Positions 1 through 8,140 are shown, counted from the first letter of the stretch. The stretch is 48,247 bases of DNA from JAAZIN01 sp964441025 (GCA_964441025.1 CAYTXG010000015.1:1-48247), one strand, 5' to 3'. Program-made: numbers and translations. The notes: a model not told the origin generated them from the sequence alone.

Positions 1-2
1 TT

Positions 3-35
3 GGCTGCAAGGGAAGCGGCCTTTTTATTTCTTTT
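3..35 (+). terminator. intrinsic terminator of an upstream plus-strand gene
   Basis: GGCTGC pairs with GCGGCC (one G-T wobble) around a 7-base loop, and the stem is followed by a long T-rich tract. The gene it ends lies outside the window. The rest of 1-279 holds no gene that I can support, only the promoter of the next operon. Confidence 0.65.
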
Positions 36-166
36 AAGCTGTCAAAGTCAGGATAGTATACCAAATTCAGGCAAAGCAAACAATCCCGGGAAAGGACAGA
101 CTGCATACCCGCCGCTGGAGCAGCGCCTCGCCGGTAGTATCAGAGCCGCCGCTTCTCAGGGAGTGC

Positions 167-196
167 TTGACTGTTTCCGGGGTGGGGTCTTATAAT
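167..196 (+). promoter_or_regulatory. sigma-A promoter of the ECF sigma operon
   Basis: A -35 TTGACT (167-172) and a perfect -10 TATAAT (191-196) are 18 bases apart. The predicted start near 203 leaves a leader of about 75 bases before the TTG start at 280. This implies housekeeping transcription of the operon, whether or not the ECF factor also autoregulates. I saw no convincing ECF-type GAAC/CGTC pair at proper spacing. Confidence 0.75.
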
Positions 197-279
197 TTTT
201 CTAAGAATACATTGTTTCTTGCAGGGATCCGCTGCTTGAAACCGTCTTATATGAAGGGAAGAGAAATGGAGGAGAGCCT

Positions 280-816
280 TTGGATCCTGAATTGATCAAA
301 AGATCCGTCGCCGGCGATGAAGATGCGTTTATGCAGCTCGTTGATCACTACAAAGGCTACCTGATGGCCGCAATCCTGCCCATCGTCCGGGATCCCGGCG
401 ATGCCCAGGATGTCCTGCAAGAAACCTTTTGGCAGGTGTACCGCTCTCTTTCCGGCTACCGGGGCGGGAACCTTAAATTTTGGCTGGCCCGCATCGCCAC
501 ACGCAAGAGCATTGACTGCATTCGCAAGCGGGAGACTCGCAGCCGGGAGTTTCTCCACGAATCCCCGGGAGATTTACACACCGGCGCCGCCCTCTCAGCG
601 GAAGAAGAGTATTTCAGCCGCTTCGCAAGAGGGCAACTGAACATGCTTCTGCAGGCTCTGCCCCCGCCCTACCGCACTACCATGGCCGGCTACCTGCTGG
701 AAGGAAAAAACTGCCGCCAGCTGGCCGATGAAGCGGGGATCAGTATAAAAACGGTTGAATCACGGCTGTACCGTGCCAGGAGGATCTTGAGGCATAAACA
801 TGAGGAGGGGCTGTAA
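280..816 (+). CDS. ECF-type RNA polymerase sigma factor
   Basis: Alternative sigma factor of the extracytoplasmic-function group, 178 residues, the usual family length. The N-terminal half carries the sigma-70 region 2 signature (DAQDVLQETFWQVYRSL), which binds core polymerase and the -10 element. The C-terminal region 4 helix-turn-helix ends in GISIKTVESRLYRARRIL and would read the -35 element. The start is TTG at 280, placed five bases after GGAGGAG (268-274). It is directly followed by its probable anti-sigma factor and two membrane proteins, so it probably responds to an envelope signal. The signal and the regulon cannot be read from the sequence. Confidence 0.92.
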   Translation: MDPELIKRSVAGDEDAFMQLVDHYKGYLMAAILPIVRDPGDAQDVLQETFWQVYRSLSGYRGGNLKFWLARIATRKSIDCIRKRETRSREFLHESPGDLHTGAALSAEEEYFSRFARGQLNMLLQALPPPYRTTMAGYLLEGKNCRQLADEAGISIKTVESRLYRARRILRHKHEEGL

Positions 817-1272
817 TTGAAGCATTATGATGCCGGGACATGGATTCTATACCGGAACAACAGGATCAACAAACATCAGCGCCGCTTGATGGAAGATCAC
901 CTGGCGGTATGCGACAGCTGCCTGCAGAGCTTTCTTGACACCGCCGCGGAGCATGAAATTTGCCTGGCCGAGCTGCTGCTGCCCACCGATTTCAGCACTG
1001 CTGTCAAAGAGAGGATCCGGAAAGAAAAGCATCTGGCTTTCAGAAAGCGACGTTTCCGCTCCCTGATCAACTATACCGTTGCCGCATCGATCACCCTGGC
1101 CCTGATGATCAGTGGCACCTTCGACCTCTGTGCCAGGGAGCTGCCGGTGATTATGGCGGAGACGGGACAGATTTCCCAGATCCTCGAAAGAACAACGAGC
1201 TGGGACACCGGCGCCTTTATAGAAAATGCTAGAATACGGCTTGAAAAATTATGCGGAAATAAGGAGGAGTGA
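817..1272 (+). CDS. zinc-binding anti-sigma factor, single-pass membrane protein
   Basis: This 151-residue protein begins with a ZAS-type zinc-finger motif, H28-x3-C32-x2-C35, typical of anti-sigma factors that clamp ECF sigma factors. One hydrophobic segment (about residues 84-106) would anchor it in the membrane, with a short extracytoplasmic tail of about 45 residues. The start is TTG immediately after the TAA of the sigma gene, with a GAGGAGGGG ribosome site inside that gene. Zero spacing suggests translational coupling and matched amounts of sigma and anti-sigma. The name rests on the motif, topology and position. Confidence 0.85.
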   Translation: MKHYDAGTWILYRNNRINKHQRRLMEDHLAVCDSCLQSFLDTAAEHEICLAELLLPTDFSTAVKERIRKEKHLAFRKRRFRSLINYTVAASITLALMISGTFDLCARELPVIMAETGQISQILERTTSWDTGAFIENARIRLEKLCGNKEE

Positions 1273-1274
1273 AT

Positions 1275-1871
1275 ATGCCTAAAAAAAGCAAATTCGCCAC
1301 CGTCGTCTTCTCAGCCCTCCCCGGGTTGGGACATATGTACCTGGGCTGGCAGCAAAGAGGCCTTTTTTTCATGCTGGCCTTTTTCCTGGCAATATTCCTG
1401 ACCAGTTTAACCGGCGGCCTGTTATTGGTTGGGTTCATGATTCCCGCGATCTGGTTCTACAGCCTTTTTGACGCCCTGCAGTGTTTTGACCAGGATTCTC
1501 TTCCACCGGGGCAGTACACTGCCGACTGGCACTGGCTCTTCAAAAAGCAGAGGTGGATTGGAATCGGTCTGATCATTGTCGGAGTCCTGCTCCTGTTAAA
1601 TAAGCTGGCTTTACCCCTGCTGCTACGCTACCTGAATTACGAAACAATCAGGTTGGCTGTTGTCTCCCTCGTTGCGCTGCTGCTTATTGCCGGCGGTATC
1701 CGCCTGGCCCTGGGCAAACCGATTGCCCCTCCGGAATCTACTGAGGGAGAGCTGTCCGGGAGCAACCGGCTTTCTGTAGAGGGAAAATTCACGGCGCCTG
1801 CCGAACCGGCTGCGCCGTCAGGGGACATCTCTTTACCGGAAAACGAGGCGCAAGAGGAGGAGCTGCTATGA
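1275..1871 (+). CDS. membrane protein with TM2-like N-terminus, envelope-stress operon
   Basis: Protein of 198 residues. The N-terminus (ALPGLGHMYLGWQQRGL) has the pattern of TM2-type small membrane proteins: a G-x-G-H-x-Y-x-G turn followed by hydrophobic helices. Two further hydrophobic helices occupy about residues 95-150. The last 50 residues are acidic, proline-rich and probably cytoplasmic. The ATG at 1275 is preferred over the in-frame GTG at 1269 because AAGGAGG (1261-1267) lies seven bases upstream of it. Function is unknown. The setting between an anti-sigma factor and a LiaF-like protein suggests a role in sensing or buffering membrane stress. Confidence 0.75.
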   Translation: MPKKSKFATVVFSALPGLGHMYLGWQQRGLFFMLAFFLAIFLTSLTGGLLLVGFMIPAIWFYSLFDALQCFDQDSLPPGQYTADWHWLFKKQRWIGIGLIIVGVLLLLNKLALPLLLRYLNYETIRLAVVSLVALLLIAGGIRLALGKPIAPPESTEGELSGSNRLSVEGKFTAPAEPAAPSGDISLPENEAQEEELL

Positions 1872-2809
1872 GACAGTGGCGTGTCGGTTCTTTTTCCATG
1901 GGTTTTATCCTGGTGCTTCTGGGGGTAGGGCTGATCATCGATCGTTTTGGCGGAACCCAAAGAGCCCTTGAACTGGTAATCAACTGGTGGCCGCTGGCCC
2001 TGATCCTGCTGGGGATCGAGATCCTGGCGGCAGGCTTCCTCTCCCGGAGCGAACAGTTTAAAATTAAATACGACGGCTGGTCCATCTTGCTGATGATTGT
2101 CCTGGTCTTCTTCAGCCTGGGCAGCTATGCCATCCTTTACAGCGGCGTGATTCCGCAGGTTCAGGAGGCGCTCTCTTTTGACAGGTATTCCTGCGCACTG
2201 CCGGATCAGGAGATCGATCTTACAGGCATTAAAAATGTGATTGTCTCCTCCCGGGAGGGAGAACTTGAACTGCACAGCATTCCCGGTGAGAAACTAACTA
2301 TTCTCGGGCAGACAGAGATCAGAGCCACTTCCATTGAAGCGGCAAGCGAAATAGCCCGGCAGGCGGAAGCTGAAATAAGAAAAGTTGGCGATACTCTCCT
2401 GATCCAGGCCAATCCCGTTCCCGTGCAAAGCAACATCTTCAGATCTAGTTACAGCAAGACAGGCAGGTTGATATTTGTGCCCGCCGGAATCCCCCTCGAG
2501 GTCTCCTGCTCGGGCTTCGACAACAGCGCCACCCTGAGGCTTGACTCGCTGGATGCGCCCTGGACAGTTAAAAGCGGGGGCCCAGTCAGGGTTTACCTAT
2601 CCTCTGATCTTGACTTGACCCTTACCGGCTCGGTATCCTGGTCCAGGGAAAACCTGACAGGCAATGCCAAATGGCTGTACACCTCCGATCCTGATTCCGA
2701 GCATGGTTCGTGCAGTGCATCCGGGACAGTCACATTGGGTCAGGGCTCATGGCCGCTGGTAATATACAGCGACCAGCGTATTGAAACAAATATCCAACCT
2801 ACCCAATAG
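1868..2809 (+). CDS. LiaF-like membrane protein with C-terminal adhesin-like beta domain
   Basis: Protein of 313 residues. The first about 100 residues contain three or four short hydrophobic helices with G-rich turns (FILVLLGVGLIIDRFG, WWPLALILLGIEIL), the pattern of the LiaI/LiaF transmembrane region. The rest is a soluble, beta-strand rich region like the DUF4097/LiaF C-terminal domain. LiaF-type proteins in Firmicutes damp envelope-stress signalling. The ATG overlaps the previous TGA (ATGA), with GGAGGAG just upstream, so the two genes are translationally coupled. It is the last gene of the operon. The family assignment is by pattern and context. Confidence 0.7.
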   Translation: MRQWRVGSFSMGFILVLLGVGLIIDRFGGTQRALELVINWWPLALILLGIEILAAGFLSRSEQFKIKYDGWSILLMIVLVFFSLGSYAILYSGVIPQVQEALSFDRYSCALPDQEIDLTGIKNVIVSSREGELELHSIPGEKLTILGQTEIRATSIEAASEIARQAEAEIRKVGDTLLIQANPVPVQSNIFRSSYSKTGRLIFVPAGIPLEVSCSGFDNSATLRLDSLDAPWTVKSGGPVRVYLSSDLDLTLTGSVSWSRENLTGNAKWLYTSDPDSEHGSCSASGTVTLGQGSWPLVIYSDQRIETNIQPTQ

Positions 2810-2850
2810 AGCGGCGCTTGCCCGGCTTCCCCGGTCTGTGCCGCCCCGCA

Positions 2851-2885
2851 TATTGAAGGATCCCCCTTTCCGGGATCCTTCAATA
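2851..2885 (+). terminator. perfect 14-bp inverted repeat after the sigma operon
   Basis: The arms 2851-2864 and 2872-2885 are exact reverse complements around a 7-base loop and contain GGATCC. It lies 41 bases after the last stop codon of the operon. It lacks a T tract, so it may act as a weak or factor-assisted terminator, or as a 3' mRNA-protecting stem. Confidence 0.5.
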
Positions 2886-2953
2886 CATATCTCCGGATCT
2901 CTCCCCATTCAAAGATTTTTCCCGGATTTTTACCTGCGCAGGCGTCCCTTATC

Positions 2954-2982
2954 TTGACTTCGCTCAAATAATAACCTAATCT
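2954..2982 (+). promoter_or_regulatory. promoter of the MarR-chromate transporter operon
   Basis: The -35 TTGACT (2954-2959) and -10 TAATCT (2977-2982) are separated by 17 bases and lie 41 bases before the MarR start codon. A short leader and a regulator as first gene suggest that the MarR protein controls this promoter. Confidence 0.6.
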
Positions 2983-3023
2983 AGAAAAGAGCTGGTCGCC
3001 GTCCGGAAGGAGGATGAGCTGTA

Positions 3024-3503
3024 ATGTACAGAGATTACCGGAATATGGATAAATTTACTGCCTCTATTCAGGCCATTTTCCCCAAGCTGATGCACTATCT
3101 CAGCGCCGAGGAGAACAGGGAGATGACCGGACTGGAGATCACACCGGGCCAGATCAACGCCCTGCTGGTCCTTTACTTTAACAACAACCTGACCATGGGC
3201 GAGTTGAGCGCAGAAATATGCCTTGCCGAAAGCGCGGCCACACGGCTGGTAAACCGGCTGGTCCATCTAAACCTGGTCAAACGGCGCGGCGATGAAAAAG
3301 ACAGGCGCGTGGTCCGGGTCAACCTGACCGCCTACGGCCGGCAGCTTGCCGGTCTCGTTTTTGAGAGACGTTCCTTCCGCTTCAACAACCTTGCCGAGCG
3401 CCTGACGGAGGAGGAACGGGAAAACCTGATTGTCTCCCTGCAGGCGGTGATGCGCGTATTCGACCAGCTGGAAAGGACGGAGCAGCTCCGCGCCAAACCT
3501 TGA
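3024..3503 (+). CDS. MarR family transcriptional regulator
   Basis: Winged-helix repressor of 159 residues, the typical MarR length. The central DNA-binding part reads LTMGELSAEICLAESAATRLVNRLV followed in two pieces by the wing (KRRGDEKDRRVVRVNLT); the D-x-R-D/R-R pattern of the wing is diagnostic. N- and C-terminal helices would form the dimer interface. GGAAGGAGG (3004-3012) precedes the ATG. It stands in front of two chromate-transporter genes in the same orientation and probably regulates them. The ligand is unknown; chromate or an oxidant is an inference from the neighbours. Confidence 0.88.
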   Translation: MYRDYRNMDKFTASIQAIFPKLMHYLSAEENREMTGLEITPGQINALLVLYFNNNLTMGELSAEICLAESAATRLVNRLVHLNLVKRRGDEKDRRVVRVNLTAYGRQLAGLVFERRSFRFNNLAERLTEEERENLIVSLQAVMRVFDQLERTEQLRAKP

Positions 3504-3567
3504 CCCCCATCAATGGGAAGCGGTTTTTTGGTGATCCGCATCCCGGGATGCTTGATGCCTGATCAAA

Positions 3568-4158
3568 ATGAAACGAGGTTGCCAATTGAACCCGGAGCAG
3601 CAAGCGGTTCAGCCGAAAAGGGTTTCCCTACTGACAGTATTTCTTGTATTTTTAAAAGTCGGCGCCTTAACTTTCGGAGGGGGCTATGCCATGCTCCCCA
3701 TCATTCAGCGAGAGGTGGTTAACCGGCGGGAGTGGGTTGGAGAAAGCCTTTTCTTTGATATGCTCATTGTTGCCCAGAGCCTCCCCGGCGCCATCGCCCT
3801 GAACAGCGCCATCCAGATCGGCATGCACCTGCACGGTATTGCCGGCGGCGCCCTGGCTGCGCTGGGGGTTATTGTTCCTTCGGTAGGGGTCATCCTGGCC
3901 CTGGCCGCCTTTTTCCTGCCCCTGTTCCAGGACAACATCTATGTGAGAGCTATCTTTTACGGTCTCCGCCCGGCAGTAGTCGCCCTCATCGCCGCCGCTG
4001 TCGTTAATTTAGGGCGCAGCACCCTGGATAACCGGCTCAGTGCTGCCCTGGCGGGAGTCCTCCTGGCGGCGGCACTGCTGCTGAAAATTCACCCCATCGC
4101 TGTCCTGCTGGCCGGTGGAGCGGCCGGCCTGATACTTTTTAGAGAAAAGGCGATCTGA
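3568..4158 (+). CDS. chrA: chromate transporter family protein, first half-size subunit
   Basis: ChrA/CHR-superfamily membrane protein of 196 residues, half the length of the fused transporter. The family signature is clear: F-L-K-V-G-A-L-T-F-G-G-G-Y-A-M, then the conserved E-V-V, and P-G-A-I-A-L-N in the next helix. Five or six hydrophobic segments follow. The start is uncertain. ATG 3568 has no visible ribosome site, whereas the in-frame TTG at 3586 has ACGAGG just upstream. It pairs with the next gene, one base away; short CHR proteins act as heteromeric pairs of opposite topology. Chromate export is the family function, but the physiological substrate is unproven. Confidence 0.88.
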   Translation: MKRGCQLNPEQQAVQPKRVSLLTVFLVFLKVGALTFGGGYAMLPIIQREVVNRREWVGESLFFDMLIVAQSLPGAIALNSAIQIGMHLHGIAGGALAALGVIVPSVGVILALAAFFLPLFQDNIYVRAIFYGLRPAVVALIAAAVVNLGRSTLDNRLSAALAGVLLAAALLLKIHPIAVLLAGGAAGLILFREKAI

Positions 4159-4159
4159 C

Positions 4160-4690
4160 ATGGCTTATCTTTTCTCCCTGTACGTGACATTTTTAAAGAT
4201 CGGGATGTTTACCATCGGCGGCGGCTATGCCATGATCCCCTTGATGGAACGGGAGATCATTGCCCGCCAGGGTTGGCTTACAGCAGCCGAGTTTCTTGAC
4301 ATCACGGCCATCGCCGAAGTAACCCCGGGGCCGCTGGCGATCAATGCGGCCACCTTCATCGGTTACCGCCTGGGTGGTCTTGGCGGAGCGCTGTTCAGTT
4401 CGCTGGGCGTGGTCACCCCCTCCCTGGCAACCCTGCTTATCCTCGGTGCTTTTTTGAAACGGCTGATTCTGGACCCGCGCGCAGACCGCTTTCTCAAGGG
4501 TCTGCGTCCGGCCCTGATTGCCCTGATCACCCTGGCGGTGATCACACTTGGCCGGGCGGCGCTTATCGATGTGCCCACAGCTCTCATGGCCGCCGGGCTT
4601 TTCACGGTGAACATGATCTTCCCCCGGCTGAGCCCCCTTTACCTCATGGGGGCCGGAGCGCTTTTGGGATTGCTCCTTTACCCTTATTAA
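4160..4690 (+). CDS. chrA: chromate transporter family protein, second half-size subunit
   Basis: Second CHR-domain protein, 176 residues, homologous to its neighbour: YVTFLKIGMFTIGGGYAM repeats the F-x-K-x-G-x-x-x-x-G-G-G-Y-A-M motif, and ITAIAEVTPGPLAINAA repeats the P-G-x-x-A-x-N motif. It has about six hydrophobic helices. Its ATG lies one base after the preceding stop codon. Together the two genes form a split ChrA transporter that would move an oxyanion such as chromate across the membrane. It ends the MarR operon; no hairpin terminator is obvious directly behind it. Confidence 0.88.
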   Translation: MAYLFSLYVTFLKIGMFTIGGGYAMIPLMEREIIARQGWLTAAEFLDITAIAEVTPGPLAINAATFIGYRLGGLGGALFSSLGVVTPSLATLLILGAFLKRLILDPRADRFLKGLRPALIALITLAVITLGRAALIDVPTALMAAGLFTVNMIFPRLSPLYLMGAGALLGLLLYPY

Positions 4691-4751
4691 TCTGAACACG
4701 GCTCTTTTGACACCTGCTGAAAGCTGAAATCTTTTTGAATGGAGCTAATAA

Positions 4752-4760
4752 TGATATAAT
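4752..4760 (+). promoter_or_regulatory. extended -10 promoter of the molybdenum cofactor operon
   Basis: TGATATAAT forms an extended -10 (TGN plus perfect TATAAT at 4755-4760). Upstream, TTTTTG or TTGAAT could serve as a weak -35, but spacing is not ideal for either. Transcription would begin near 4767, just ahead of the folded leader. Confidence 0.55.
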
Positions 4761-4770
4761 GCATTCAGTA

Positions 4771-4928
4771 AGGCTGCATAAAGGCAGTATCCTCTCCGAA
4801 CCTTCTACCTGCAGCCGGAGTGAGGGTGGGAGTTCAAGGGCAGGAGGAGAAGACCTCCCGCCTCCCATGCCTGGAAAGGAGATCAGCTGCGGAAAGGGCC
4901 GTGTTTCCACGGAAAGGGGGCGCGGCTT
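4771..4928 (+). ncRNA. probable Moco riboswitch (MOCO RNA motif) before moeA
   Basis: A G-rich leader of about 160 bases lies between the promoter and moeA and can fold into several stems. GGCTGCA (4772-4778) can pair with TGCAGCC (4810-4816). CCTC/TCCG (4791-4798) pairs with CGGA/GAGG (4816-4825). TGGGAG (4827-4832) pairs with CTCCCA (4862-4867) enclosing GGAGG-AGAAGA-CCTCC (4843-4858). CCGTG-TTTC-CACGG (4899-4912) forms a further hairpin. The CTCTCCGAACC start and ACCTCCCGCC core resemble, from memory, the Moco riboswitch known upstream of molybdenum cofactor genes. It would adjust moeA-moaA expression to cofactor level. A covariance-model search (Rfam RF01055) would decide. Confidence 0.65.
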
Positions 4929-4949
4929 TTGTAAGGAAAGGTGAAATAG

Positions 4950-6176
4950 ATGAAGTTGATGCGGGTAACAGATCCCCAGGTTGTTCTGGAGCTCATTCAG
5001 GAACACTTCCAACCCCTTGCCGCTGAAATAGAGACACTTGACCGGGCGGGAGGGCGGGTTCTTGCGGGGACGGTTCGCGCCGGCGAGGATCTCCCCGGTT
5101 TTGACCGCTCCACCGTGGACGGCTATGCTGTTATCGCCCGGGACAGTTTCGGCGCCCAGGAGGGACTGCCTGCTGTTTTTGAATACGCCGGTGAGATTGC
5201 AATGGGGCAGGCGGCGCCGGCCATTAACAGGGGCCAATGCTTTTTGATCCATACAGGCGGGATGCTGCCCGAGGGCGCCGATGCAGTGATCATGCTTGAA
5301 GATACCGGGGTCCTGGAGAACCAGGTGCACGCCTTCCGGCAGGCGGCACCGGGTGAAAATATCATCCGCAAGGGAGAGGACCTGCGCAAGGGTGAAAAAG
5401 CGCTTGGAGCGGGCACGCTGCTGCGCGCACCGGAAATCGGGCTGCTCGCTTCGCTGGGTATCAGCGAGGTAAAGATCTATCGCCGGCCGGTGATGGGGCT
5501 GCTTTCATCGGGGGACGAACTCGTACCCTACAAGACAAAAACGCTAACTGAAGGCAAAGTTCGCGACAGCAACAGCCCCTCCCTGGCTTACCTGGGAATG
5601 AAATGTGGTGCGCAGGTCCTGGTAAATGACATTCTCTCCGATTCCTACCCCGTTTTTCTTGAACGAAGCCACGATCTGCTGAACAGGGTAGACTTTCTGG
5701 TATTCTCCGGCGGCAGCTCGGTAGGAGCACGCGATTTTACTGCCCGAACAATGCAAGCGCTGGGCGATCCGGGGCTTCTCGTTGAGGGCATCTCCATCAA
5801 GCCGGGCAAACCGACACTTATGGCAGACTGCGGCGGCAAACCGGTCCTGGGTCTGCCGGGCCATCCCATCTCCGCCCTGATGATCTTTTCTGTTTTCGGA
5901 GCGGCTATTCTGGAAAGGCTTTCCGGCAAAGAGCCGCGGCCCTATCACCCGTCGGTGCAAGCCGTTCTGGCGCGCAACCTCCCCTCGCGCGGCGGGCGGA
6001 CAGACTATGTGCGAGTAAGGCTGGAGCAGGGCGCAGGCAAGGTTCTTGCAGTTCCTGTGTTCGGCCGCTCGGGAATGCTGCGCACATTCACCGAAGCAGG
6101 CGGCTTTTTAGTGATCCCCGAGGAAAAAGAGGGCCTTCTCGAGGGCGAAGAGGTGGAAGTTTTCATCTGGGAATAG
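4950..6176 (+). CDS. moeA: molybdopterin molybdenumtransferase MoeA
   Basis: Catalyses insertion of molybdate into adenylylated molybdopterin, the last common step of molybdenum cofactor synthesis, in the cytoplasm. At 408 residues it matches the family. It shows the MoeA landmarks: FDRSTVDGYAV near residues 51-61, the GMLPEGADAVIMLED stretch, the MPT-binding VFSGGSSVGARDF, SIKPGKPT and GLPGHPISALM. The C-terminal domain IV closes the protein. AAGGAAAGGTG precedes the ATG at 4950. It is the first gene behind the probable Moco riboswitch. A second MoeA follows, so one of the two may be specialised, for example for tungsten or molybdenum. Confidence 0.95.
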   Translation: MKLMRVTDPQVVLELIQEHFQPLAAEIETLDRAGGRVLAGTVRAGEDLPGFDRSTVDGYAVIARDSFGAQEGLPAVFEYAGEIAMGQAAPAINRGQCFLIHTGGMLPEGADAVIMLEDTGVLENQVHAFRQAAPGENIIRKGEDLRKGEKALGAGTLLRAPEIGLLASLGISEVKIYRRPVMGLLSSGDELVPYKTKTLTEGKVRDSNSPSLAYLGMKCGAQVLVNDILSDSYPVFLERSHDLLNRVDFLVFSGGSSVGARDFTARTMQALGDPGLLVEGISIKPGKPTLMADCGGKPVLGLPGHPISALMIFSVFGAAILERLSGKEPRPYHPSVQAVLARNLPSRGGRTDYVRVRLEQGAGKVLAVPVFGRSGMLRTFTEAGGFLVIPEEKEGLLEGEEVEVFIWE

Positions 6177-6220
6177 CCCCGGCCGCACTGCCGGGCCGGA
6201 AGTAAAGGATGTGAAAAGGC

Positions 6221-8116
6221 ATGCAGAAAATTTACCTGAGTAACATGCCGCGGCAGAAAGCGCAGCAAAAGTTTCTTGGCGGCGCCTGGATTGCCCGCCG
6301 CGTCGAAAATATCAAAACAGGCGCATCCCTGGGGCGGGTTACTGCGGCACCCCTTTTTGCCCGTCTCTCCATGCCCGGAGATCATTCCGCAGCCATGGAT
6401 GGTTTTGCCGTCCTGGCCGAGTGCACCTTCAGCGCAAATGATCAGAATCCGCTGCAGCTGGCCCCCGGGGAATGCCTGCCGGTGGATACAGGTGATCCGC
6501 TGCCGCCGGGCTTCGACGCCGTGATCATGGTGGAGGATGTCCAGCCTCTCGCCGCCGGCGGTATTGAGATCCTGGCTCCGGCTACGCCCTGGCAGCATGT
6601 CCGCCCCGTCGGTGAGGATGTGGTAGCCGGCGAGTTGCTGCTGCCGGCCTTTCACCGGCTTCGCCCGCAGGATCTGGGGGTGCTCCTGGCAGGAGGAATC
6701 ACCGGGGTGCCGGTGCTGGCCAGGCCCTCTGTAGCGATCATTCCCACGGGCACGGAGCTGATCCCGCCCGACGCTAAACGCGCCAGGGGCAGCATCCCCG
6801 ATTTCAACAGCACCGCTGTCGCCGCCTACTTGCAAGAGTGGGGAGCCGCGGCGGTTATCTGCCCCATCATTCCCGATGACCGCGTCCGCCTGGAAAAGGC
6901 CGCCGCACAAGCGGCCGCGGAAAACGACCTGGTCATCATTATGTCAGGCTCATCCGCCGGACGGGAGGATTATACAGTACATGTCATCGAGAGGCTGGGC
7001 GAAGTTTTTGTACACGGTGTGGGCACCCGGCCCGGGAAACCGACCATCCTGGGCCGGATTGCGGGGAAACCTGTGGTGGGGCTGCCCGGTTATCCCGTCT
7101 CCGCCTATCTCAGCCTGGAATGGTTCATCCGCCCGCTGATCTGCCGCGTGCTGGGGCAGGCTGAACCGGTCAGGGACAGGCTAACAGCCAGGCTGGGCAG
7201 ACGCGTTGTTTCAGAGATAGGCGTTGAGGAGTATGTCCGCATGGCTGTAGGTTTTATTGAGGACCACTTTGTGGCCAACCCGCTGGAGCGGGGCGCCGGG
7301 GTGACCATGTCGCTGGTCAGGGCGGACGGGATGCTGATCATCCCCCCTGAATCGCTGGGATTTGAAAACGGCGATACAGTTGAACTGGAACTCTTCAGGC
7401 CCGCAGCGGAACTGCGGGGCAATCTTCTGGCTGCCGGCAGCCATGACCTGATCATCGACCTGCTGGCTACAGCCCTTAAAGAACAGGACACCGGCCTGAC
7501 GCTCTCATCGGCTCACCTGGGAAGCATGGGCGGCATTGCCGCCATAGGAGGCGGACAGGCCCACCTGGCCGGGGTGCACCTTTTTGATCCTGAAACGGGG
7601 GACTATAACAGCCCCTATATCAGAAGACTGCTGCCCGGACGCGATCTCTGCCTCGTCAACCTGGCCTACCGGATGCAGGGCTGGATTGTGCCGCCGGGAA
7701 ACCCCGACAAAATTGAAAGCGCCACCGATCTTGCCCTGAAAAAACTGAGTTTTGTCAACCGGCAGAAGGGCGCCGGCACCCGCCTTCTGTTCGATTACCA
7801 GCTGGAGCGAGCGGGACTGGAGCCTGCCGATATCTACGGCTACGAACGCGAAGAGCACACGCACCTTGGCGTAGCCGCATCTGTAGCCGCCGGATCGGCC
7901 AGGGCCGGGCTGGGGATCCTCCCTGCAGCCCGGGCCTTTGGACTCGATTTTGTTCCGTTGTGCGAGGAACGCTATGATCTGCTGATGAGAGCTTCCTTTT
8001 ATCGTTCAGAAGCAGGGGTGACCATATTAAAGCTGATCACAGATAGCTCATTTCAGAAAAGAATTGAGGCGCTGGGCGGTTACAGCATGCGCGACGCCGG
8101 AAAACAAATGGGTTAG
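6221..8116 (+). CDS. moeA: MoeA fused to a periplasmic-binding-protein-like domain
   Basis: Protein of 631 residues. Residues 1 to about 410 are a second MoeA with the same landmarks as the upstream copy (SMPGDHSAAMDGFAVLAE, IIMSGSSAGREDY, GTRPGKPTILG, GLPGYPVSAYLS). Residues from about 425 to the end form a PBP-like domain of the type often attached to MoeA (SHDLIIDLLA, SSAHLGSMGGIAA, FVNRQKGAGTRLLFD, GLGILPAARAFGLDFVP). That domain resembles molybdate or LysR-type ligand-binding folds and may bind molybdate, tungstate or a cofactor intermediate. No signal peptide is present, so the domain is cytoplasmic. Gene fusion and tandem placement suggest a metal-selective partner of the first MoeA. 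Confidence 0.9.
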   Translation: MQKIYLSNMPRQKAQQKFLGGAWIARRVENIKTGASLGRVTAAPLFARLSMPGDHSAAMDGFAVLAECTFSANDQNPLQLAPGECLPVDTGDPLPPGFDAVIMVEDVQPLAAGGIEILAPATPWQHVRPVGEDVVAGELLLPAFHRLRPQDLGVLLAGGITGVPVLARPSVAIIPTGTELIPPDAKRARGSIPDFNSTAVAAYLQEWGAAAVICPIIPDDRVRLEKAAAQAAAENDLVIIMSGSSAGREDYTVHVIERLGEVFVHGVGTRPGKPTILGRIAGKPVVGLPGYPVSAYLSLEWFIRPLICRVLGQAEPVRDRLTARLGRRVVSEIGVEEYVRMAVGFIEDHFVANPLERGAGVTMSLVRADGMLIIPPESLGFENGDTVELELFRPAAELRGNLLAAGSHDLIIDLLATALKEQDTGLTLSSAHLGSMGGIAAIGGGQAHLAGVHLFDPETGDYNSPYIRRLLPGRDLCLVNLAYRMQGWIVPPGNPDKIESATDLALKKLSFVNRQKGAGTRLLFDYQLERAGLEPADIYGYEREEHTHLGVAASVAAGSARAGLGILPAARAFGLDFVPLCEERYDLLMRASFYRSEAGVTILKLITDSSFQKRIEALGGYSMRDAGKQMG

Positions 8117-8124
8117 TTAGTATT

Positions 8125-8140
8125 GGCGGCGGGCGCCGCC
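8125..8140 (+). repeat. GC-rich hairpin between moeA2 and moaA
   Basis: GGCGGC and GCCGCC form a six-base stem around GGGC, eight bases after the moeA2 stop. There is no T tract. It may be a weak attenuator or an mRNA stability element that sets the moaA level relative to the upstream genes. Confidence 0.45.

Noticed and set aside
1..195. 64-residue plus-strand frame at the window edge
   Set aside because: It covers a terminator and promoter, has no ribosome site and no recognisable domain.
231..262. ECF-type autoregulatory promoter (TGAAAC) before the sigma gene
   Set aside because: TGAAAC is present, but no CGT element follows at 16-17 bases; the sigma-A promoter upstream is far better.
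6005..6910. 301-residue minus-strand frame across the two moeA genes
   Set aside because: Shadow of two clear MoeA proteins; no ribosome site.
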